Position numbers and translations under genes: made by a program. The notes beneath the pieces were generated by a model. The model worked only from the letters and a program-made list of their open reading frames with translations. It was not told where the DNA came from and did not search any database. From NCBI RefSeq assembly GCF_003626595.1, contig NZ_RBAK01000009.1, positions 62,001-126,000 of the forward strand: a DNA stretch of 64,000 bases, in the 5' to 3' direction. This document shows positions 59,611-64,000 of the stretch, piece after piece. Every line of letters starts with the position of its first letter. Positions within the stretch are counted from its first letter, which is position 1. The DNA comes from Micromonospora endolithica (GTDB lineage: Bacteria; Actinomycetota; Actinomycetes; Mycobacteriales; Micromonosporaceae).

Positions 59611-59919
59611 TCAGCCGTGCTTCATCAGGTAGTCGATGAAGGCCGCCCGCAGCAGCGGCGCGGACTCCTCGTAGCCGTGGCCGGTCAGTTCCCGCCACAG
59701 CGCCGCTGCCTCGTCGATGGTCGGACCGACCGAGTTGGGCGCACCGTCCAGGGCGGCGGCCTCGTCGGCGTTCGGCAGGTGCCGCAGCACCGACCAGAAG
59801 AAGCCGACGTCACGGCGCTCCCGGGCGACCGCGAAGGCCTGCTCGCGCAGTTCTTCGGTGGAGAGCGCGTCGAGCTCGGCGAACGGACGGCCGGCGGAGG
59901 TCGATGGTGTGTCGGTCAT
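59611..59919 (-). CDS. Small soluble protein of unknown function
   Basis: 102-aa helical protein (ELDALSTEELREQAFAVARERRDVGFFWSVLRHLPNADEAAAL...EESAPLLRAAFIDYLMKHG) with a shape common among conserved actinobacterial hypotheticals; no catalytic motif, no Cys. ATG 59919 lies 7 nt after TAGGCT, supporting this start and a leaderless mRNA. It is followed after 74 bp by the 162-aa membrane protein gene on the same strand. Confidence 0.75.
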   Translation of the reverse strand: MTDTPSTSAGRPFAELDALSTEELREQAFAVARERRDVGFFWSVLRHLPNADEAAALDGAPNSVGPTIDEAAALWRELTGHGYEESAPLLRAAFIDYLMKHG

Positions 59920-59926
59920 GCCGCCG

Positions 59927-59932
59927 AGCCTA
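59927..59932 (-). promoter_or_regulatory. Putative -10 box (TAGGCT) of a leaderless mRNA
   Basis: Ends 7 nt before ATG 59919 on the minus strand. Confidence 0.6.
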
Positions 59933-60004
59933 ACCGGCGAGATCGTTTCCGGCTCGGCGGACGTGACGCCGGGGACCCGCGCCGGACCGGGAACCGACCC
60001 GCGA

Positions 60005-61213
60005 TCAGCGGTCGTCGCCGTCCCGTCGGCGCGGACCGGACTCCCAGCGGGCGACGTCCCACGGGTCGACCGGCTCCTCGGCGGACTGGTCGGGCAGCGC
60101 GGGCGGCCAGGCGGCGGGCGTGTCCGGCCGGGACACCGTCCAACCGGTGCTGATGCGGCCGTCGGAGACCGGGTGCGGCTCCCGTGCCCCGCCCGGCCGC
60201 CCGTACGCCTCGACCAGCCGGGTGACCCCCAGCCCGAGCCCCAGGGCCACCGCACCGAGCGCCCACCGGTCCACCGTCCAGCCGCGCGCGTCCGTGTACG
60301 CGAGGGCGATCGTGACCAGGCTGACCGCGAGCAGCGTGCCGAAGACACCGCCGCGACGGCCGTACGCGCTGGTGCCGGCGAGAAGCGACGTGCCGACCGC
60401 GAGCACCGTCCAGTCCAGTCCGGTCTCCGGGGCCACCGGTCCGGCGTCGGCGGAACCGAGCAGCAGTCCGGCGAGCATCGCCAGCACGGTCGAGCCGACC
60501 AGTGCGCAGACCGCGACGAGCGCCGCCACGGCACCCCGGCGCCGCGCCGGGTCGGCGACCGGGCGGAACCGGCCGAGCAGCCGGCGGACGGCCCGCACCG
60601 CCCCGAACACACCACCGAGCACGGCCACCGCCGCGAACCCGGCGAACAGCGGCAGCGCGTCGCGTTCCGGGTCGTACGTCCCCTGGGGCACCACGGCGGT
60701 GGCCCGCTGCTCGATCCAGACGATCACCCCGGCGGCGACCGCCAGGCCGGCGGCCCAGGCGGGAACGTGCAGCACCACCACGGCGAGGGCCAACGCCAGG
60801 CCGACGATCGCGGCGAGGGCCGCGGTCGGTCCGATCGCGGCGGCGACACCCCGGTCGCTCTGCTCGGCCATGTGCAGCGCGGCGGCGACCGCGACCGGGC
60901 CGATCGCCAGGTTCACCGTCGCGGCCCGCAGGCTCAGGCCGGCGGCCAGGGTGAGCAGCCCGAGCACCACCACGTCGCCCAGCAGGTCGCGCAGGCCGTC
61001 GCCGCGCAGCGTGTCCGGCGCCTCCTGCCAGAGCAGCCAGGTCGCGACGGCCAAGGCGACGAGCAGCAGGATCTCCCAGACCACGTGGACCGCGAGCCGG
61101 TCCCGGCCGGGCTCACCGTGGGCCGGGTCGTCGAAGACGTTCTCCAGGACGGTCGCGGGTATCCCCGACGAGGACTCGCCGGGGGCTGCCCGCCCCGGTT
61201 CGTCGTGTCCCAT
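60005..61213 (-). CDS. Polytopic membrane protein resembling RbsC-type sugar ABC permeases
   Basis: 402-aa protein with about nine to ten membrane helices. GLSLRAATVNLAIGPVAVAAALHMAEQ resembles the 'NLSVG' motif of ribose/branched-amino-acid permeases (BPD_transp_2), and GVFGTLLAVSLVTIAL echoes a later helix. The N-terminal (DDPAHGEPGRDRLAV) and C-terminal ends are hydrophilic. No ATPase or binding protein lies nearby, so transport activity is doubtful. ATG 61213 has GGGGAGGGG upstream. It follows the folate genes and DUF3180 on the same strand. Confidence 0.68.
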   Translation of the reverse strand: MGHDEPGRAAPGESSSGIPATVLENVFDDPAHGEPGRDRLAVHVVWEILLLVALAVATWLLWQEAPDTLRGDGLRDLLGDVVVLGLLTLAAGLSLRAATVNLAIGPVAVAAALHMAEQSDRGVAAAIGPTAALAAIVGLALALAVVVLHVPAWAAGLAVAAGVIVWIEQRATAVVPQGTYDPERDALPLFAGFAAVAVLGGVFGAVRAVRRLLGRFRPVADPARRRGAVAALVAVCALVGSTVLAMLAGLLLGSADAGPVAPETGLDWTVLAVGTSLLAGTSAYGRRGGVFGTLLAVSLVTIALAYTDARGWTVDRWALGAVALGLGLGVTRLVEAYGRPGGAREPHPVSDGRISTGWTVSRPDTPAAWPPALPDQSAEEPVDPWDVARWESGPRRRDGDDR

Positions 61214-61414
61214 GCGGCCCCTCCCCAGGTGGCCGCCCATGCCGGCACTGCGCTGCGCCGCGTGCCGTCACGAGGCACCACGACGCCGAACCGGTGATGC
61301 GCTCGCTGAAGCTCGCTCATCCGGTCCCGACGCGGCGGGCGGACCGGGGGCGGCCGTTGCTCTCCGGTCGCCAGGCACCGTACCCGCGCCCGTAGCCCCG
61401 ACGTAACCCCCTGC

Positions 61415-61939
61415 TCAACGCGGGCCGGGCCGAGTCTCCCGCTCGTCGCCCTCACGTTCGTCCTCGGGACGCTCCGGCACCCGGCAGGAGCGTTCCAGCC
61501 ACAGGCCCGCGCCGACCAGGGCCAGGGCGGCGATCAGGCCGGCCAGGGCGATCGGGCGGTCGCCGGCGGCGGCGTCGGTGGGCTCCAGGAACAGCCACCC
61601 GGCGAGACCACCGTAGAAGCCGGCGAAGATCGCGCCGGCCAGCGAGGATGCCTTGGCGAGCACCACGAACCGGGCGACGAGGAGCGGGTCCACCGGCTCG
61701 CGGCCGGGCTTGCGCTCGATCCGCGCCCGGGTGTTGATCGCCGCGTACGCCTCCAGCACGGCCAGCGCCGCCAGGATCACCACCGGCAGCCAGGGCAGCG
61801 CGGGCAGGTAGTCGTAGTAGAGGGCGCTGATCAGCAGCCAGGCCACCGCGGCGGCGGCGAGGCCGGCCACCACCAGGGTGGACACCCGGGTGGGGCCCAT
61901 CCGGCCGGGCCCGGGCGGCGGGGACTGCGCCTGCGTCAT
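61415..61939 (-). CDS. DUF3180 family membrane protein
   Basis: 174-aa protein with four hydrophobic segments and the DUF3180 arrangement (MGPTRVSTLVVAGLAAAAVAWLL, LEAYAAINTRARIERKPGREPVDPLLVARFVVLAKASSLAGAIFAGFYGG). It consistently sits downstream of folK in actinobacteria; the function is unknown. ATG 61939 lies 19 bp after the folK stop. The C-terminus is highly charged (ERPEDEREGDERETRPG). The 200-bp stretch between its stop and the 402-aa gene shows no supported gene. Confidence 0.85.
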   Translation of the reverse strand: MTQAQSPPPGPGRMGPTRVSTLVVAGLAAAAVAWLLISALYYDYLPALPWLPVVILAALAVLEAYAAINTRARIERKPGREPVDPLLVARFVVLAKASSLAGAIFAGFYGGLAGWLFLEPTDAAAGDRPIALAGLIAALALVGAGLWLERSCRVPERPEDEREGDERETRPGPR

Positions 61940-61958
61940 GCCGGCCGGCTCCACTGGG

Positions 61959-62486
61959 TCATGCCGTCGACTCTAGCGTCAGATCCGGGCGGGGGCGCAC
62001 GTCCAGGGCGTCCTCGGCGGCCGGTCCGGTGGTGAGCAGGTCGGTGAGCCAACCGTGCCCGGGCAACCGGCCGTAGGGCTGGATGTCGATCCACGGCCGC
62101 AGCACGAACGCCCGCAGGTGCGCCCGGGGATGCGGCAGGGTCAGTTCCGCGGCGTCGCTGAGCACCGGCTCGTCGTCCGCGCCCCACACCACGATGACGT
62201 CGACGTCGAGGGTGCGGGGGCCGAAGCGCCGCGCGGGGTCGCGCTCACGACCCGCCGCGCGCTCCGCGCTCCGGGCCCGCTCCAGCCAGTCGTACGGCCC
62301 GGCGTCCGGATCCTCCGCCAGCAGCACGGCGTTGAGGTACGCGGGCTGCCCGGCGTCCCCCCACGGTGGAGTCTCGTACACCCCGGAGACCACCCGGACG
62401 GCGTCGCCGAGCGTCGCCACCGCGGAGCGCAGGTGACCCAGCCGGTCGCCGAGGTTGCTGCCCAGCGCGAGGACGGCCCGGCTCAC
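61959..62486 (-). CDS. folK: 2-amino-4-hydroxy-6-hydroxymethyldihydropteridine pyrophosphokinase
   Basis: Transfers pyrophosphate from ATP to 6-hydroxymethyl-dihydropterin for folate synthesis. The 175-aa protein shows ALGSNLGDRLGHL at the N-terminus, PAYLNAVL, the ATP/Mg motif FGPRTLDVDVIV and LPHPRAHLRAFVLRPW. GTG 62486 overlaps the folB stop (GTGA). It belongs to the folP-folB-folK operon. Confidence 0.96.
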   Translation of the reverse strand: MSRAVLALGSNLGDRLGHLRSAVATLGDAVRVVSGVYETPPWGDAGQPAYLNAVLLAEDPDAGPYDWLERARSAERAAGRERDPARRFGPRTLDVDVIVVWGADDEPVLSDAAELTLPHPRAHLRAFVLRPWIDIQPYGRLPGHGWLTDLLTTGPAAEDALDVRPRPDLTLESTA

Positions 62487-62848
62487 CGGTCACGCGTCCG
62501 GGTCAGGGTGACGGCCACGTCGGTGAAGGCGTGCGGGACGGGGGCCTCCGGTTTGTGCACGGTCACCGTCGCGGCGCGGACCCGCTGGTCGGCGAGGCAG
62601 ACGGTGAGCAGCCGGTCGGCCAGCGTCTCGATCAGGTTGACCGGTTCCCCGGTGACGACCGCGACCAGACGCTCGGCCAGTTCGCCGTAGTGCACGGTGT
62701 CGGCCACGTCGTCCGAGCGGGCGGCCGGGCGCAGGTCCAGTTCCAGGACGGCGTCGACGACGAAGTCCTGGCCCCGCTCGCGTTCGAAGTCGTACACCCC
62801 GTGCCGGCCGTGCGCCCGTAGGCCGGTCAGTTCGATCCGGTCGTTCAC
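62483..62848 (-). CDS. folB: Dihydroneopterin aldolase
   Basis: Cleaves dihydroneopterin to 6-hydroxymethyl-dihydropterin and glycolaldehyde. The 121-aa product shows LTGLRAHGRHGVYDFERERGQDFVVDAVLEL (typical N-terminus with the substrate-binding Glu), DTVHYGELAERL, LIETLADRL and a catalytic Lys in VTVHKPEAPVPHAF. GTG 62848 overlaps the folP stop (GTGA); the stop overlaps the folK start. Confidence 0.95.
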   Translation of the reverse strand: MNDRIELTGLRAHGRHGVYDFERERGQDFVVDAVLELDLRPAARSDDVADTVHYGELAERLVAVVTGEPVNLIETLADRLLTVCLADQRVRAATVTVHKPEAPVPHAFTDVAVTLTRTRDR

Positions 62849-63735
62849 CGTTCTCCTCCGGGCGCGGCGGTCGGGGTCGGCACCGGCCGCCCGGCGGACG
62901 CCAGGCGGGGGCGACCGGTGGCCTGCCACACCGCCAGCGCGTCCACCGTGGCTCGCACGTCGTGCACGCGTACCCCCCAGGCACCCGCCGCCACCGCGAG
63001 CAGGCTGGTGGCGACGGTCGCCGCCTCGCGTCCCCCGGTCGGCCGGGGGGTGCCGTCCGGGCCGGCCAGGAGCCGACCCAGGTAGGACTTCCGGCTCGCC
63101 GCGAACAGCAGCGGGAAGCCGAGGTCGAGCAGCTCCGGCAGGCGGGCGCTGAGCTCCCAGTTGTGCTCCGCGGTCTTGGCGAAGCCCAGGCCCGGGTCGA
63201 CGACGATGCGGTCGGCGGGCACGCCGGCGCGCAGCGCCTCGTCGGCCCGCGCGGCCAGTTCTCCACGCACGTCGGCCACGACATCGCCGTACCGGGCCAG
63301 CTCCCCCATCCGGCGGGAGTGGCCGCGCCAGTGCATGAGCACCCACGGGCAGCCGGCGTCCCGGACCACCCGGGCCATGTCCGGGTCGGCGAGCCCACCG
63401 GAGACGTCGTTGACCACGACCGCCCCGGCGGTGAGCGCCGCCGCGGCGACCGAGGCCCGGCTGGTGTCGATGCTGACCGGCACCCCGGCCGCGGCCAGCG
63501 CCCGGACCACCGGCAGAACCCGGGCGGCCTCGGTGTCCGCGTCCACCCGGTCGGCACCGGGCCGGGTCGACTCGCCGCCGACGTCGACCAGGTGGGCGCC
63601 CTCGGCCCGCAGCCGCACGCCGTGTCCGACGGCGGCGTCCAGGTCCGCGTACCGTCCGCCGTCGGAGAAGGAATCCGGCGTGACGTTGAGGACGCCCATC
63701 ACCACCGGGGCCGCGGCCCGTACCAGATCGGTCAC
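62845..63735 (-). CDS. folP: Dihydropteroate synthase
   Basis: Joins p-aminobenzoate to dihydropterin pyrophosphate; the target of sulfonamides. The 296-aa TIM-barrel has MGVLNVTPDSFSDGG (12-26), HLVDVGGESTRPGA, SIDTSRASVA, INDVSGG-type VVNDVSGGLADP, DPGLGFAKTAEHN and SRKSYLGRLL. GTG 63735 is set by a TACGGT hexamer exactly 6 nt upstream. It heads the folP-folB-folK operon. Confidence 0.96.
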   Translation of the reverse strand: MTDLVRAAAPVVMGVLNVTPDSFSDGGRYADLDAAVGHGVRLRAEGAHLVDVGGESTRPGADRVDADTEAARVLPVVRALAAAGVPVSIDTSRASVAAAALTAGAVVVNDVSGGLADPDMARVVRDAGCPWVLMHWRGHSRRMGELARYGDVVADVRGELAARADEALRAGVPADRIVVDPGLGFAKTAEHNWELSARLPELLDLGFPLLFAASRKSYLGRLLAGPDGTPRPTGGREAATVATSLLAVAAGAWGVRVHDVRATVDALAVWQATGRPRLASAGRPVPTPTAAPGGER

Positions 63736-63741
63736 GACTAG

Positions 63742-63747
63742 ACCGTA
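63742..63747 (-). promoter_or_regulatory. Putative -10 box (TACGGT) of the leaderless folP operon
   Basis: Minus-strand hexamer ending 6 nt before GTG 63735. Confidence 0.6.
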
Positions 63748-63905
63748 CCGGTCGCCTCCGGCGGCCCCGAACGGCCCGGCCGAGGGTGCTGACATGCCAA
63801 TTGGAACAGGTGTACGATCGGTCGTCCGGGTCGAACCGGGCAGACTCTTCGCGGCTTGTCGCAAACAGTGGGTGCCCGTACGCTTTGGAATTGCCCGGCA
63901 TCGAG

Positions 63906-64000
63906 ATGGCGAAGCCTGGAGGGAGGGCCGAAGCGGGAAAATCCGCCCAAAGCTCGCCACTGACCGTGGCGGGTGACGAACGCAGCGTCGCCAACGCTGC
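63906..64000 (+). CDS. Start of an unidentified gene (3' end outside window)
   Basis: ATG 63906 opens a frame (MAKPGGRAEAGKSAQSSPLT...) that stays open to the window end. Only 31 codons are visible; they look like a low-complexity N-terminal tail and carry no recognisable motif. The 170-bp region back to folP is noticeably richer in A/T (CCAATTGGAACAGG, TTTGGAATTGCC). It includes GGAAC-N15-CGTC (63814-63837), which resembles an ECF-sigma promoter. The start choice is uncertain. Confidence 0.35.
   Translation, partial: MAKPGGRAEAGKSAQSSPLTVAGDERSVANA

Noticed and set aside
61290..61330. A possible palindrome or start in CGCTCGCTGAAGCTCGCTCAT upstream of the 402-aa gene
   Set aside because: The arms pair only weakly, and the frame it opens continues out of frame into the 402-aa gene without homology or a ribosome-binding site.

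Overview
The window is about 73% G+C by eye, uses GTG and TTG starts freely, and is packed with short translational overlaps (ATGA/GTGA). Together with lsr2, clpC, the hrcA-dnaJ-rsmE, phoH-ybeY-era-recO-uppS, folP-folB-folK and pan/nad/coaX-lysS-lsr2-clpC gene orders, this points to an actinobacterial chromosome, most likely Micromonosporaceae (Micromonospora/Salinispora-like). That assignment is inference from gene content and order; no rRNA or tRNA gene lies in the window. No CRISPR array, prophage or classical insertion sequence was found.

Layout. 1-2.9 kb: heat-shock and ribosome genes (hrcA 3' part, dnaJ, rsmE). 3-6.5 kb: PPK2, an SDR, a HIT protein and a serine hydrolase. 6.7-14.6 kb: RNA, ribosome and cell-wall genes (phoH, ybeY, CorC-like CBS protein, a cytidine-deaminase-like protein lacking its zinc motifs, era, recO, uppS), interrupted by an acyltransferase and a DUF4097 lipoprotein. 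15.3-16.8 kb: gnd. 17.4-20.6 kb: a TPP-riboswitch-controlled ykoE-ykoD-ykoC thiamine-precursor ECF transporter. 20.8-27 kb: a two-gene metal-type permease pair, epoxide hydrolase, SIS protein and a VLCAD-like acyl-CoA dehydrogenase. 28.4-31.4 kb: zinc uptake znuACB with a Zur-type palindrome and an ArsR regulator. 32-36.7 kb: glyS, an AbiEi/DUF559-type gene and dusB. 36.8-41.7 kb: secreted C39 peptidase, a 1-kb repeat-rich spacer, clpC and lsr2. 41.8-51 kb: lysS, coaX, nadC/nadB, panD/panC and a DUF2520 dehydrogenase. 51.2-53.4 kb: a MidA/NDUFAF7-type methyltransferase translationally coupled to an orphan nuoD. 53.4-59 kb: a DRPW-repeat membrane protein and an osmoprotectant ABC transporter split into two divergent units. 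59-64 kb: membrane proteins and the folate genes folK, folB and folP.

Three themes stand out. First, the spacers hold several families of palindromic repeats. The main one is a ~58-bp two-unit element with a GGGGCCC core, present seven times. One defined end always abuts a gene, where it forms a -10 box for leaderless genes or overlaps a stop codon. Second, about fourteen genes start 6-8 nt after a TANNNT hexamer, the signature of leaderless mRNAs. Third, two proteins have unusual architecture: an orphan NuoD whose quinone-binding Tyr is Trp, paired with a methyltransferase of the family that methylates NuoD homologues; and an osmoprotectant-binding protein whose sequence is circularly permuted.
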